Shown: positions 15,775 through 25,112 of the stretch, one piece after another
How the letters are laid out: every line of letters begins with the position of its first letter
Position numbering within the stretch: the first letter of the stretch is position 1
Origin: Lactiplantibacillus garii
Lineage (GTDB): Bacteria > Bacillota > Bacilli > Lactobacillales > Lactobacillaceae
DNA: 63,346 nt
Assembly (NCBI RefSeq): GCF_003885105.1
Contig: NZ_QWZQ01000015.1
Location: forward strand, 1-63,346
Direction of reading: 5' to 3'
Position numbers and translations under genes: made by a program
Notes under the pieces: model-generated
Told to the model about the DNA's origin: nothing
What the model saw: the letters and a program-made list of their open reading frames with translations, nothing else
Database searches by the model: none

Positions 15775-17451
15775 TTAATCCTGAATTTCAACCGGCATGA
15801 AGTCAAAGGAATCGTAGTCAAATAATCCCCGGGCCGTCAACTTTAGCGTTGGAATGACCGGCAACGTTAAGAACGACAACGTAATGAACGGATCAAACTT
15901 AATCGGTGGCTCACAAATTTGATTATAGGCCGCCTTGATCGTTGCGAGCTGTTCAGCCGCCCGCGTGTAAGTTTCCGCCGATAAAAGCCCGCCGACCGCT
16001 AACGGCATGTTGGCGATGATTTGTTGATCATCACTGACCGCGATACCGCCGTTAGTCCGGGTGATTTGTTCAACGGCCCGTAAAATTGCCAAATCCGACG
16101 TGCCAACCGCCACGATGTTGTGAGCGTCGTGGGCAATCGTACCGGCCACCGCACCGTGCTTTAATTGAAAGCCGTGAACCAGGCCGACCCCCACCTTACC
16201 CGTATTTTTATGGCGTTCGATCACGACCATCTTGAGAACGTCCTGGTCAACGTCGGCTTCAAAGTTCACTCCCGGCGTCACTGTTTTAACGAGGTGGTCG
16301 GTTTCAATGTGGTTGGGCTGGACCCCAATCACGTTCACCTTGCCATTAGTTAGCGGTAATTTTAAATCATCTAGGGTGGCGTGTTGCCGTACCCGGGTCG
16401 CCGTAAACGCTAGCGGCTTCGTAGGTTGATCCGCCGGTACCCACCGGCCGTTTTTCATCGTTTTAGCTACCGTTACTTGCCGGGGGTCGTCCAAAACGAC
16501 CAGGTCGGCTAATTTGCCCGCCGTTAAACTACCACGGTCCGTCAAGCGGTGCGCATGGGCCGCGTTCAGGCTCGCCAGCGTGTACGCCAGGGCCGGTCGC
16601 ATTCCGTTTTGAATGGCTAACCGTACGTTGTAGTCGATCGAGCCCTCGGTCATAAGATCACTGATCGTTTTATCGTCGGTACAAAACGCAAAGCGACTAG
16701 CATTGGCTTCGGTGACCGCCCCCATTGTCGCCAGAACGTCCCGTTCAACCGTGCCTTCCCGCAAGAAAACGGTCATGCCCGCCTTCACCCGGTCCAGGGC
16801 CTCCGTCACGGTCGTACACTCGTGGTCGGTATCCAACCCGGCGTTGACCATCACGTTTAGTTGGTGCGAATTCAGCCCGGCCGCGTGACCATCCGCGTGG
16901 TACCCGTGGGCGTAGGCGTCCCGAATTTTTGCCGTAATGTCCTCGTCACCGCGTTCCACCGCACCGTAATCCATGACCTCCGCTAAACCGTGAACTTCCG
17001 GTTGCGCATACAGGGGCCGTAAATCGGCCGCGTGGAGGGTCGCCCCGTTATCGTCAAACGGCACGCACGGTACCGAGGACGGTAGCATGAAAAAAACGTC
17101 TAGCGGGGTCTGGCGGGCATCGTCAATCAGATATTGAATTCCCGCTACCCCAGCCACGTTCGCCAGTTCGTGCGGGTCAGTCGCAATGGCCGTAACCCCG
17201 TGCTTTAATAGTACTTTGCCGAGTTCACTCGGCGCCACCATCGAACTCTCCATGTGCACGTGCGCGTCGATCATGCCGGGGACGATCCACTGATCACTTG
17301 CGTCCACCGTTTCCCGTGCTTGGTAGGGCTCATCCTTTAAATTACTAACAATGTGCCCGTCTTTGATCCACAAACTAGTTGCGTCAAATTCACGGGTAAA
17401 AACGTTTAAGACCTGAGCGCCGGTAATCACCATATCAACTGTTTTTAACAC
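15775..17451 (-). CDS. ade: Adenine deaminase
   Basis: Amidohydrolase-superfamily enzyme (558 residues) that deaminates adenine to hypoxanthine for salvage. Metal-binding landmarks: DAHVHMESS near the start of the barrel, GHAAGL, and the C-terminal domain with HDAHNIVAVG and the GGIAV stretch typical of bacterial adenine deaminases. A longer frame begins at 17529, but the likely start is GTG at 17451, which has AAGGAG 7 nt before it; the extra region holds the terminator of a purine riboswitch. The guanine-class switch suggests expression falls when guanine or hypoxanthine is plentiful. Confidence 0.95.
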   Translation of the reverse strand: MLKTVDMVITGAQVLNVFTREFDATSLWIKDGHIVSNLKDEPYQARETVDASDQWIVPGMIDAHVHMESSMVAPSELGKVLLKHGVTAIATDPHELANVAGVAGIQYLIDDARQTPLDVFFMLPSSVPCVPFDDNGATLHAADLRPLYAQPEVHGLAEVMDYGAVERGDEDITAKIRDAYAHGYHADGHAAGLNSHQLNVMVNAGLDTDHECTTVTEALDRVKAGMTVFLREGTVERDVLATMGAVTEANASRFAFCTDDKTISDLMTEGSIDYNVRLAIQNGMRPALAYTLASLNAAHAHRLTDRGSLTAGKLADLVVLDDPRQVTVAKTMKNGRWVPADQPTKPLAFTATRVRQHATLDDLKLPLTNGKVNVIGVQPNHIETDHLVKTVTPGVNFEADVDQDVLKMVVIERHKNTGKVGVGLVHGFQLKHGAVAGTIAHDAHNIVAVGTSDLAILRAVEQITRTNGGIAVSDDQQIIANMPLAVGGLLSAETYTRAAEQLATIKAAYNQICEPPIKFDPFITLSFLTLPVIPTLKLTARGLFDYDSFDFMPVEIQD

Positions 17452-17484
17452 AATTTTTCTCCTTCTGCCTATCGGAGAAAGCAA

Positions 17485-17521
17485 ACGGGCCCGTACGGCA
17501 AAAAGAGCTGTACGGACCCGT
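17485..17521 (-). terminator. Expression-platform terminator of the purine riboswitch
   Basis: Perfectly matched arms GTACGGGCCCGT / ACGGACCCGTAC-type (one G-U) enclosing a 13-base loop, followed on the minus strand by TTTGCTTTCT, between the aptamer and the ade ribosome binding site. The T-run is interrupted. Confidence 0.7.
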
Positions 17522-17532
17522 CGACTCAATTC

Positions 17533-17597
17533 GCTTATAGTCCAACATTTACGGTGTTGGGTAGAAACTCGCCATCCTTATCATGGCATTATATAGG
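17533..17597 (-). promoter_or_regulatory. Purine riboswitch aptamer, guanine (C74) class
   Basis: On the minus strand the conserved core reads TATAAT ... GGCGAGTTTCTACC ... CCGTAAAT ... GGACTATAAG, with the P2 and P3 stems (GCCAT/ATGGC and CAACA/TGTTG). The base before TATAAG in the 3' junction is C, the guanine/hypoxanthine-binding type, not the U of adenine-binding aptamers. Confidence 0.93.
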
Positions 17598-17769
17598 CAA
17601 TTTGTTTTGGTTTTAAGTTGTCGCTTACCTTAACAGAATTTTTTTAGAAAAGCAAGAACCGGCCAGATAATATTTCCGTCAATTTGGTTCTCAGCGCCCC
17701 TAGTTTGGGCTAAAATTGAACTATGGTATTAACGATAAATTTATTAATTAAACTTAGGAGTTGAGTCCA

Positions 17770-18864
17770 ATGATGATGATGAATAATCCCACCATGTTGT
17801 CCTACATCCGACGGGAACAATCCGTTCTCGGTAACATCGTAGCCGCTTACTCGGACCAGTTTGCCAAAGCCTTAGCGGGCGCTCCCGAACGGCCGCAGCG
17901 GTGGTTAATTTTAGCCATGGCTTCCAGTCAAAACGCCGCCACCACGGCCCGCTTATACATGCAAAAAATTGCGGGGATCCAGGTGACCGTCCTCGCAACC
18001 GATCAATACCTAACGTATGAAACCGCGGATTCCGACGTTGACGTGATCATCCCCATTTCTTTAGACGGCGATGACCCAACGACCCTGGCCGCCTTAAAGA
18101 AAGCCCACGCAGCTAGCCAAGCTTATACCATTGCCATGACGGCTAAGAGTGACTCCGAACTGGCCGGTGAGTGCGACGCCACTTGTGACTTACTAACCGG
18201 CAAAGAAACGATCCCTTACATCACGTTAAGCTTTCAAGCTATCGTGCTTTCATTAATGTTACTAGCCCTCCGGAGTGCCGCCGACCGGAACCTGCTGACC
18301 GATTTAGAAGCTAACCAGGAACTGGATGATTTTAGTCTCCTAATTGAAAATATGAACTACACTGTTCAGCAGGCCAACGATTTTTACCGTAAGTTTACGA
18401 TTGACTTCACCAACACGCCGGAATTTACCGCAATTGGTGCGAGTGTTTTGACCGGAACCCTCGCCGAAATGCAGACTAAGTTTACGGAGATCATGCGGGT
18501 CCCGTCGCGGGGTTACACGCTAGCCGAGTTCACCCACGGTGGTTACCTGGGTGCGCACGAACAGCACTGTCAATTCTACATTGAGTTAACGACCGACCCG
18601 GGCGTCATGGCCCAGTTACAGGCCGTTAAGGACTACGAGTCCCGCTTAACGCCCCACATCTACACCATTAGTTTAACCGGTGAAGAACCGGCCGTTAAGG
18701 ACGCTCAGACGTTACAGTTAACGGCCGTAGAGGACCAGTACAAGGCACCGCTGCTCGCCATCATCCCGTTCCAAGTCTTAGCTTGGTACGTGGCTAAATC
18801 CAAGGGGATCAATTTAAATCACCCGATTTTTACGGACTTCCAAGAACAAGTTGCACCCAAATAA
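17770..18864 (+). CDS. SIS-domain protein (sugar isomerase/deglycase-like)
   Basis: 364 residues with two sugar isomerase (SIS) subdomains, as in AgaS, FrlB and the C-terminal half of GlmS. The first SIS core (RWLILAMASSQNAATTARLYMQK, residues ~42-64 in part) carries the phosphosugar-binding serines; a second lies near ASVLTGTLAEMQTKFTEIM. Such proteins deglycate or isomerise amino-sugar phosphates, but the substrate is not readable and no PTS or sugar kinase is nearby. The upstream frame start TTG 17761 touches TTAGGAG, so ATG 17770 with 9-nt spacing is chosen. It is monocistronic, ended by a shared-core terminator. Confidence 0.82.
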   Translation: MMMMNNPTMLSYIRREQSVLGNIVAAYSDQFAKALAGAPERPQRWLILAMASSQNAATTARLYMQKIAGIQVTVLATDQYLTYETADSDVDVIIPISLDGDDPTTLAALKKAHAASQAYTIAMTAKSDSELAGECDATCDLLTGKETIPYITLSFQAIVLSLMLLALRSAADRNLLTDLEANQELDDFSLLIENMNYTVQQANDFYRKFTIDFTNTPEFTAIGASVLTGTLAEMQTKFTEIMRVPSRGYTLAEFTHGGYLGAHEQHCQFYIELTTDPGVMAQLQAVKDYESRLTPHIYTISLTGEEPAVKDAQTLQLTAVEDQYKAPLLAIIPFQVLAWYVAKSKGINLNHPIFTDFQEQVAPK

Positions 18865-18931
18865 TGATTATTTTAAAAACTGAACGTTAAGTAGAACAAA
18901 CAAATCTTTAGCACCATTGCTAAAGTAAATC

Positions 18932-18976
18932 AAGGGCACCAATTACTCAAAATAAACTGAGTAATTGGTGCCCTTT
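18932..18976. terminator. Shared-core bidirectional terminator (ATTACTCA/TGAGTAAT), copy b
   Basis: AAGGGCACC basal stem plus AATTACTCA / TGAGTAATT core with AAATAAAC loop, between the convergent SIS and MarR genes. Just before it (18885-18929) is a worn fragment of the composite repeat (GTTAAGTAGAACAAAC, CACCATTG). Confidence 0.92.
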
Positions 18977-19017
18977 AAAGTTTGGTTCCGCGTTCGCAAC
19001 TTCAAAACAGGCTCGAT

Positions 19018-19443
19018 TTAGTCCGCTAATCCACGATCAACCTTAGTCAGTAACTGAATAAGCGTCGCCGTTTCTTGGGTGGTTAAACTTGCCACGAGCC
19101 GCTCCTCAACGCTGGTAAACGCCGCTTTAAGTCCAACGACTAGTTCCAATCCCGCTGCCGTTAAAAATAATTTATTCGAACGATCCTGGGAACCCCGACT
19201 CGGTTTTTTTTCAAGATAGCCTGCGTCCGCTAATTTTTTGATCAGCGTAGAAGTGCTGGCTCCCCGTAAACCAAAATAATCAGCCACCGCTTTTTGGTTG
19301 GTCCCCGGGTGGGACTCGATGTAGATCAAGGCCCGGGCTTGTGAAGGACTCAAATCGTAATTGCTGGTTTTTTCATTGTACAAGCGTTGTTCCTTTACTT
19401 GGAGACTTCTTAATAAGTAATTTAACTCACTCGATTTGCTCAT
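19018..19443 (-). CDS. MarR-family transcriptional regulator
   Basis: 141 residues with the MarR winged helix-turn-helix: LSPSQARALIYIESHPG leads into the recognition helix region (AVADYFGLRGASTSTLIKKLADAGYL) and the wing with RGSQDRSNKLFLT. The gene lies divergent from the DHA2 efflux pump at 19670, and the 226-base gap carries palindromes that could be its operators. MarR proteins of this arrangement usually repress themselves and the pump until a ligand binds. The start has AAGGGGG upstream. Confidence 0.9.
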   Translation of the reverse strand: MSKSSELNYLLRSLQVKEQRLYNEKTSNYDLSPSQARALIYIESHPGTNQKAVADYFGLRGASTSTLIKKLADAGYLEKKPSRGSQDRSNKLFLTAAGLELVVGLKAAFTSVEERLVASLTTQETATLIQLLTKVDRGLAD

Positions 19444-19525
19444 AATGGGCGCCCCCTTAACTTAGTCGCTATTATTAATATCTAACCATTTATGAAAAAA
19501 ATATACAAATTAGATAACTAACTTG

Positions 19526-19623
19526 TTGACAGTTCGCTTTTTTTGCGTAGAATAGAATCCATGCAAAATAGACGTCTAACTTGCACAATCCCGCTCACCT
19601 CGTAAAAACGTCCTCACGACGTT
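19526..19623 (+). promoter_or_regulatory. Promoter, palindromic operators and leader hairpin of the MFS pump
   Basis: TTGACA (19526-19531), 16-base spacer, TAGAAT (19548-19553). The perfect palindrome TAGACGTCTA lies at 19569-19578, and TTAG-N4-CTAA just upstream of the -35 near 19510. The leader also holds AAAACGTC / GACGTTTT (about 19604-19623), a hairpin before the start site. Any of these may bind the divergent MarR protein. Confidence 0.6.
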
Positions 19624-19669
19624 TTAACTGCGAAGCAGCATCATAGTGTACTGGAGGAAATCCCATTTC

Positions 19670-21121
19670 ATGAAAAAATTAACTTATCACCGCGGCTTGC
19701 TGGTAACGGTAGTTCTGATCAGCGCGTTTGTCTCCATGCTTAACCAAACCGTGCTCTCAGTTGCACAACCAGCAATTATGCAGGCCTTTAACGTAACCGT
19801 CTCAACCGCAACTTGGTTATCAACGGGGTATTCGCTGATTGGCGGAATTTTAATCCCAATTACGGCTTGGTTAGCCGACCGGTTTAATACTAAACGGCTA
19901 GTCGTCGTCTCACTGGGAATCTTTTTAGCAGGAACGATCGTTTCATTCTTATCAGGTGATTTTGCAACGTTATTAACGGGGCGACTCGTTCAAGCCGTTG
20001 GGGCCGGAGTTCTTTCTGGGCTTTCAATGACCATCCTATTTTCAGTTTACGACCGGTCCGAAGCCGGTAAGCCAACCATGTTGTTGGGAATTATCTTCGG
20101 GCTGGCACCAGCCATTGGCCCAACGCTGGCTGGCTACATTGTTGATACAATTGGTTGGCACTGGATCTTTGGTCTAACACTTCCAATCATCGCGCTCGCC
20201 CTGCTACTGGCCGTATTTTTCATGGCAGACGTCGTTCCGCACATTGGCACTAAACTGGACGCATTATCGGTACTATTATCCACGGTTGGATTTGGCTGCC
20301 TGCTTTACGGCGTCTCAGAAACGTCGGATTATGGTTGGATCAACGTTCATTCTTCACTACCGGCCCTCTTCGGTGGACTCGTTGTCGCTGCTTGGGTATG
20401 GCGCCAACTGGTGATTGATAACCCAATGCTCGAATTACGAATTTTTAAGGTCCAAAATTTCAGTGTCGCGTCGGTTATCAGCGCCATTGCACAAATTTCA
20501 ATGGTGGCTGTTGAATTTATTTTACCGCTATATATGCAAAATGCTCGTGATATGACGGCCCTCCAATCCGGGTTGACTTTACTTCCGGGTGCCCTGGTGA
20601 TGTTCTTACTAGCGCCCTTATCCGGTTCACTAGTTGAAAAAAACAAGGGCCGGCAAACCATCATTTTCGGGGTAATGGTCATGACGATCTCAACGTTGGC
20701 CCTGTCTTTCATGACGTTAACAACGCCAATCTGGAGTGTAATGGCCCTATACGCGTTACGAAACGTGGGATTGACTTTTGCCATGATGCCATCGGGAACC
20801 ATGGCGATGAACGCGTTACCGAAAAAGTTCGTTTCCCACGGGTCCGCGGGAAACAACGTCACCCGTCAAGTCGGGGCCGCTTTTGGGACCGCCGCATTAA
20901 TTTCAGTCATGCAAAGCGTTGCCACTAGTTATTCTCCAGCAACAAGTGCGTTAAAGCTCAACGCCGCTAAGTACGCCCGTGACATGCACCTTGCCCTGAT
21001 CCACGGCGCCCAAGCCGCCCTTTGGCTAGCGACCCTCGTTGGGGTGCTTGGCATCGGGGCCGCGCTGCTGTTAAATAATTCTGACACCCCGACGGAAAAA
21101 GCCACCGACAACTTAGCGTAA
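19670..21121 (+). CDS. MFS drug efflux transporter, DHA2 (14-segment) family
   Basis: 483 residues with 14 predicted membrane segments. The DHA2 signatures are visible: LNQTVLSVAQPAIMQAF in segment 1, the motif A region as WLADRFNTKRLVVVS, and the antiporter motif C in segment 5 as GLAPAIGPTLAGYIVD. Proton-driven export of drugs or toxic organics is expected; substrate unknown. ATG 19670 is chosen over the in-frame GTG 19646 because the ribosome binding site GGAGG lies after the latter, though 12 nt before ATG is long. Divergent MarR gene likely controls it. Confidence 0.9.
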   Translation: MKKLTYHRGLLVTVVLISAFVSMLNQTVLSVAQPAIMQAFNVTVSTATWLSTGYSLIGGILIPITAWLADRFNTKRLVVVSLGIFLAGTIVSFLSGDFATLLTGRLVQAVGAGVLSGLSMTILFSVYDRSEAGKPTMLLGIIFGLAPAIGPTLAGYIVDTIGWHWIFGLTLPIIALALLLAVFFMADVVPHIGTKLDALSVLLSTVGFGCLLYGVSETSDYGWINVHSSLPALFGGLVVAAWVWRQLVIDNPMLELRIFKVQNFSVASVISAIAQISMVAVEFILPLYMQNARDMTALQSGLTLLPGALVMFLLAPLSGSLVEKNKGRQTIIFGVMVMTISTLALSFMTLTTPIWSVMALYALRNVGLTFAMMPSGTMAMNALPKKFVSHGSAGNNVTRQVGAAFGTAALISVMQSVATSYSPATSALKLNAAKYARDMHLALIHGAQAALWLATLVGVLGIGAALLLNNSDTPTEKATDNLA

Positions 21122-21152
21122 CGGAAACTTTAAACGTCTAAGCAACTCCCCC

Positions 21153-21198
21153 AAACGAAATTTGAGCGTGCCACGCGGCCCGTTCAAATTTCGTTTTT
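21153..21198. terminator. Terminator of the MFS gene
   Basis: AAACGAAATTTGA / TCAAATTTCGTTTTT stem with a GC-rich loop, 30 bases after the stop at 21121. Confidence 0.9.
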
Positions 21199-21383
21199 GC
21201 AGGTTGACCATTCAACTTATTTCCACGATTAAAACGGAGATACTTTTCCCAATAAAAAAGGATATTTTATCGGCTAATCTTCACCTACTTTGCCCGCTAT
21301 AATTAAGACTATCAGTAACCAGGACGGTTCGTTTAACAGTCACCACGTAACCCGTCCGGTAAACCTTTTTAGGAGGAATTGAC

Positions 21384-21956
21384 ATGTTAAACTTAGTTGG
21401 TCTAGTCGGCAATAACGCTCCTCAGTCTTACAACCGGCAGTTATTATTGGATATGCAGCAACGGTTCCAAAATCAGGCACACATCGACTTGGCCGAAATC
21501 GACCAGTTACCGTTATTTAACGAAGCAGGTCTTAAAAACACCCCCGGGTGCGTCTACGCCCTCGCCGAACAGTTAGCCGCGGCGGACGGCATCATCATTG
21601 CAACCCCGGAATATGATCACGCGGTTCCTGCAGCCCTTAAAAGTGCCTTTGAATGGCTTTCAACGGCTGCCCACCCTTTCACAACCAAACCAATCATGAT
21701 CGTTGGGGCTTCGTTAGGTGTTCAGGGTACTGCCCGGGCGCAAGACAACTTGCGGCAAATTTTAAACTCACCGGGCGTTAACGGCTTTGTCATGCCCGGC
21801 TACGAATTTCTATTAAATAACGCCCCGTCCCAGTTTGACGATCAGGGGCGCCTGACCAACGATAAAACCGTGGCCTTCTTAACTGAATGTTTTGACCACT
21901 ACGTTAAGTTCGTTCAGGATAACGTCGCCGACTTAAAACTTGTCCGCGAAGGCTAA
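21384..21956 (+). CDS. NADPH-dependent FMN reductase-like flavoprotein
   Basis: 190 residues with a flavodoxin-like fold. The FMN-loop region is near SYNRQLL (residues ~15-21), and the family motif TPEYDHAVPAALKSAFEWLS (residues ~72-91) matches NAD(P)H:quinone/azoreductase and chromate-reductase-type proteins. Likely a cytoplasmic two-electron reductase of quinones or other acceptors; substrate unknown. Start ATG follows AGGAGGAATTGAC. It stands alone, converging on nhaC through a bidirectional terminator. Confidence 0.88.
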   Translation: MLNLVGLVGNNAPQSYNRQLLLDMQQRFQNQAHIDLAEIDQLPLFNEAGLKNTPGCVYALAEQLAAADGIIIATPEYDHAVPAALKSAFEWLSTAAHPFTTKPIMIVGASLGVQGTARAQDNLRQILNSPGVNGFVMPGYEFLLNNAPSQFDDQGRLTNDKTVAFLTECFDHYVKFVQDNVADLKLVREG

Positions 21957-21995
21957 CGGCCAAACCGTAAAAGCCACGCATCCACTTTCAATTTA

Positions 21996-22059
21996 AAATA
22001 AAACAGTTCCGTACGGATAACCGGTGACTTTCTTCACGGTTGGCGTACGGAACTATTTT
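21996..22059. terminator. Bidirectional terminator
   Basis: AAAATAAAACAGTTCCGTACG / CGTACGGAACTATTTT stem between convergent genes (FMN reductase and nhaC). Confidence 0.88.
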
Positions 22060-22083
22060 GATTACTGAGATTTTTTTAAGGCA

Positions 22084-23508
22084 TTAAGCCGTTTGGACAC
22101 CCTTTTTAGCCTTAGCAGTTTGTTTTTGACCCAGGTGGGCGATGCCGATACCGGTGAAGCCGCTAATCACGGAGATCACGGGGCAAAGTAGGCTGAAGAA
22201 AACGAATGGTAAGTAGTCCACGGTTGGTACGCCTAAAGTAGTGGCTAAGAAAACGCCGCCGACCCCCCACGGAACTAAGTAGTTGATGACGGTACCGCCG
22301 TCTTCAAGAACCCGACCTAGGGCTTGGCCCGCTAAGCCCCCGTCGTTAAACGCTTGGCGAAAGGCCCGACCAGGTAGAATAATTGATAGGAACTGTTCAC
22401 CAACGAAGACGTTGACCCCGATGCAAGTGAGGATACCGGCTAAGATCAACTTGCCATCACTGTTTAAATGCTTGGCAATCGGTGTCATGACTTGGTTGAT
22501 CAGGCCAAACTTAACCAGCAGGCCCCCCAACGATAACGTGACAATAATAAGGGCAACCATGCTCATCATGCTGACAATTCCACCCCGGGAAAGCAGGGTG
22601 TCAACACTGGTATTTCCCGTTTTCGAAACGAAGCCGGTGTTAATAATTGCGGTTAACTTAGTCATCGTAATGCCGGGTTGTTCAAACAAAATCAGGCCGG
22701 CAGAAACAAAAATGTTGAGTAGCATGGTCGGGATGGCGGGCATTTTAAAACCGGCACAAACGAACACGAGGATAATGGGGAGCAGCGATAGGGCGGATAC
22801 GTTAAAATGCCCGTTTAAGACGGCCACCGTTTGATTAATTTTCGCTAAACTGGTGCTGGCATTGTTATGGCCCAAAATGGCAAATAAAACAAGGGTGATC
22901 ACACCGGCTGGCACGGTGCTCCACATAATGTGCTTAATGTGGGCAAATAGGTCGGTGTCAACCACGGCGGATGCTAGGTTGTTCGTTTCGGACAGTGGTG
23001 ACAACTTATCCCCAAAGATGCCGCCGCTGATAATGGCCCCGGCGACTAGCGCCGGATTCAAATTCATCGTCACGCCCATACCGAAAAAGGCGATCCCAAC
23101 GGTCGACGTTACCGTAAAGGCACTCCCCACCGCGGTTCCCACCAAGGTGCAAACGATAAAGACGGACGGTAAGAACCACTGAATGTTGATCAATTTAAAG
23201 CCAATCACCATCAACGTTGGAATGGTTCCGGCTGCGATCCACGTTGAAATCATCGCGCCGATTAAAATAAAAATGAAGATGGGCACGATGCCCTTATCAA
23301 TACCTTCCTTAATGCCGGCGTTAACGGCTGGCCAGGGAAAGCCCCGGAACATGGCCCAGGCGGTAACGACGCCCATGGCTAATAAAACGGGAACTTGGGG
23401 GGATAGGTGGAACCCAATCACACCTAAACTCATAATGCCTAAAACCACTAATAAAACGATTGCCGCTTCTAACGTACTAACTTTGGGGGTATCCTGTGTT
23501 TTTTTCAT
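22084..23508 (-). CDS. nhaC: NhaC-family antiporter, T-box controlled (predicted tyrosine transporter)
   Basis: 474 residues with about 12 membrane segments; the family core includes GTAVGSAFTVTSTVGIAFFGMG and GGIFGDKLSPLSETNNLAS, typical of NhaC. Named as Na+/H+ antiporters, but members behind tyrosine T-boxes are predicted amino-acid (tyrosine) transporters. A full T-box leader with a TAC specifier precedes it here, so uptake of tyrosine or exchange of tyrosine/tyramine-like compounds is more likely than pH control. Start ATG 23508 has AGAGGAG upstream. The gene is the only one in its transcript. Confidence 0.9.
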   Translation of the reverse strand: MKKTQDTPKVSTLEAAIVLLVVLGIMSLGVIGFHLSPQVPVLLAMGVVTAWAMFRGFPWPAVNAGIKEGIDKGIVPIFIFILIGAMISTWIAAGTIPTLMVIGFKLINIQWFLPSVFIVCTLVGTAVGSAFTVTSTVGIAFFGMGVTMNLNPALVAGAIISGGIFGDKLSPLSETNNLASAVVDTDLFAHIKHIMWSTVPAGVITLVLFAILGHNNASTSLAKINQTVAVLNGHFNVSALSLLPIILVFVCAGFKMPAIPTMLLNIFVSAGLILFEQPGITMTKLTAIINTGFVSKTGNTSVDTLLSRGGIVSMMSMVALIIVTLSLGGLLVKFGLINQVMTPIAKHLNSDGKLILAGILTCIGVNVFVGEQFLSIILPGRAFRQAFNDGGLAGQALGRVLEDGGTVINYLVPWGVGGVFLATTLGVPTVDYLPFVFFSLLCPVISVISGFTGIGIAHLGQKQTAKAKKGVQTA

Positions 23509-23639
23509 GTTAAAACTCCTCTTTCAACTGCATCAGTGACAAGCAACTAATCACAGTTTGAATATCGAGCTAAGCCACCACACCGCTTCATTTCCATCCT
23601 AATCATCCTCTTTTCCTGTTCAGTCATATGTAAACAAAA

Positions 23640-23890
23640 AATCGTCCCCGTTGTTCATAATGAACAACAGGGACGATTAGACTAGTCGCGGTACCACCCA
23701 GGTTGGGGATTAAAGTTACGGTACTAATCCCCCACTCACTAGAAGATAACGGTTCTAGTTATTACCCGTCCAACTGAAACTCGGTTACCGTATTTCAACT
23801 ACAGCTCCTGATCGGTTCGCAGCAACCACCGACTTCCTGACACCCAGAACTGCACCTACTTGATGTAACGTTTAACGTTCGTTTATTAAC
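23640..23890 (-). promoter_or_regulatory. T-box riboswitch leader with TAC (tyrosine) specifier
   Basis: On the minus strand the invariant T-box sequence TGGGTGGTACCGCGA is present (about 23685-23700), followed by a terminator with long arms ATCGTCCCTGTTGTTCA / TGAACAACGGGGACGAT and a T-run. In stem I the specifier loop reads GAAATACGG, giving TAC for tyrosine, after the conserved distal-loop region GCTGCGAACC. The competing antiterminator uses the T-box itself. Confidence 0.93.
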
Positions 23891-24004
23891 TTGTGACTAA
23901 CAATACCATCATTGTTTTTAATCGTCAAGTCATTATTTTAATCTTTTTTTCATAAAGCAAAGCATACTAACAAAAAACGCCGGCATAACGGGCCAGCGTT
24001 GTGA

Positions 24005-24901
24005 CTACCACAGGAAACTGATCATCGCCTGAGCAACCTTGGGATTCTTATTTAACGAACAGTGCGCCGCGTTCGCACCACTGTAAAATTCTTCGCGGTA
24101 CTTCGCCAGCTTGTTACGCAGTAAATAACGCACCGACCGGGCGGACGCTACCCCCACGTAACCATCGTTATTATAGCCATCGTTGGTATCCCCAACGACG
24201 TTTAACAGTTGCACGTTTTGGGGGAAGTTTTTACGGTACTTTAACATTTCCGAAAAATGACGGGTAAAGCGGACCGGCTTAGCGGCCAATTGTTTGACCT
24301 GCGACTCGGTCTCAGCGTTTAAATAACCCGTCAGTCCGTCAAACGGACCGGCAATTGTAACGATTTTGTTGAGTGTCGGTAACTTTCGGTCCTTTCCGTA
24401 CTTCAAAGCCTGATTAACAATGTCGTTCGACCCTAACGAGTGGCCGACCGCGTTATACTTTTGAACGCCGTACTTAGCCTTTAGCTGCACCAGGGCCTGA
24501 TGTAACCAGTAGATCTGGGTCTTTTGCGTTGCGTGACTGTCCTGAAAAACAATCTGGACCATTGGGTTTTGGATTGACTTTTGCCAGTATCCCTTAAACG
24601 CCATTACACCGTTTTTATAGACGTGGACCACCAGAGCTTTTTGTGCCGCTCCGGCCTTTTCCGCCTGATTAATTAAATAGTTCGTTGAATACGCCCCACC
24701 GTTATAACCGTGCAAAAAAACGGTTGCGGTATTGGATTTTTGATACTGATTACTCAGCGTCTTGGCACTTCGCGGTGCCAGTTGACTCGTCACCTTCGTA
24801 ATTTTGGTACTGCCACCACCGGCACCGATTAATACTACGGTGGCTCCAATTACGAACGCTAGGAGTAGGAATTGAATAACCATTCGAACGCGTTTTGCCA
24901 A
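24005..24901 (-). CDS. DUF915 alpha/beta hydrolase, membrane-anchored or secreted
   Basis: 298 residues. A single N-terminal hydrophobic segment (residues ~7-27) directs the protein out of the cytoplasm. The hydrolase core shows TVFLHGYNGG (oxyanion region), the nucleophile elbow GHSLGS, and a C-terminal HCSLNKNP with the likely catalytic histidine. Such DUF915 cell-surface hydrolases are common in lactobacilli with unknown ester substrates. The start is TTG 24901 with a distant AAGGG; the ATG seven codons later has no ribosome binding site. Stands alone. Confidence 0.85.
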   Translation of the reverse strand: MAKRVRMVIQFLLLAFVIGATVVLIGAGGGSTKITKVTSQLAPRSAKTLSNQYQKSNTATVFLHGYNGGAYSTNYLINQAEKAGAAQKALVVHVYKNGVMAFKGYWQKSIQNPMVQIVFQDSHATQKTQIYWLHQALVQLKAKYGVQKYNAVGHSLGSNDIVNQALKYGKDRKLPTLNKIVTIAGPFDGLTGYLNAETESQVKQLAAKPVRFTRHFSEMLKYRKNFPQNVQLLNVVGDTNDGYNNDGYVGVASARSVRYLLRNKLAKYREEFYSGANAAHCSLNKNPKVAQAMISFLW

Positions 24902-25112
24902 AATTTATCGTACCCTTCATCAAGTTTAACAGTATTCATTTTACCCGTTTGCATGAAAATAACAATCAATCGCCTTAGCTTTTATCATTAATGGCGCCCC
25001 AAAACGCGCACAACCGACATCATTTTCATTTTGAAATCGAATTAATATTCTTTTCACAGAAAGCCAACTATAATTAAAATGATTGACAAAATAAAATCAA
25101 CGGAGGGACACC

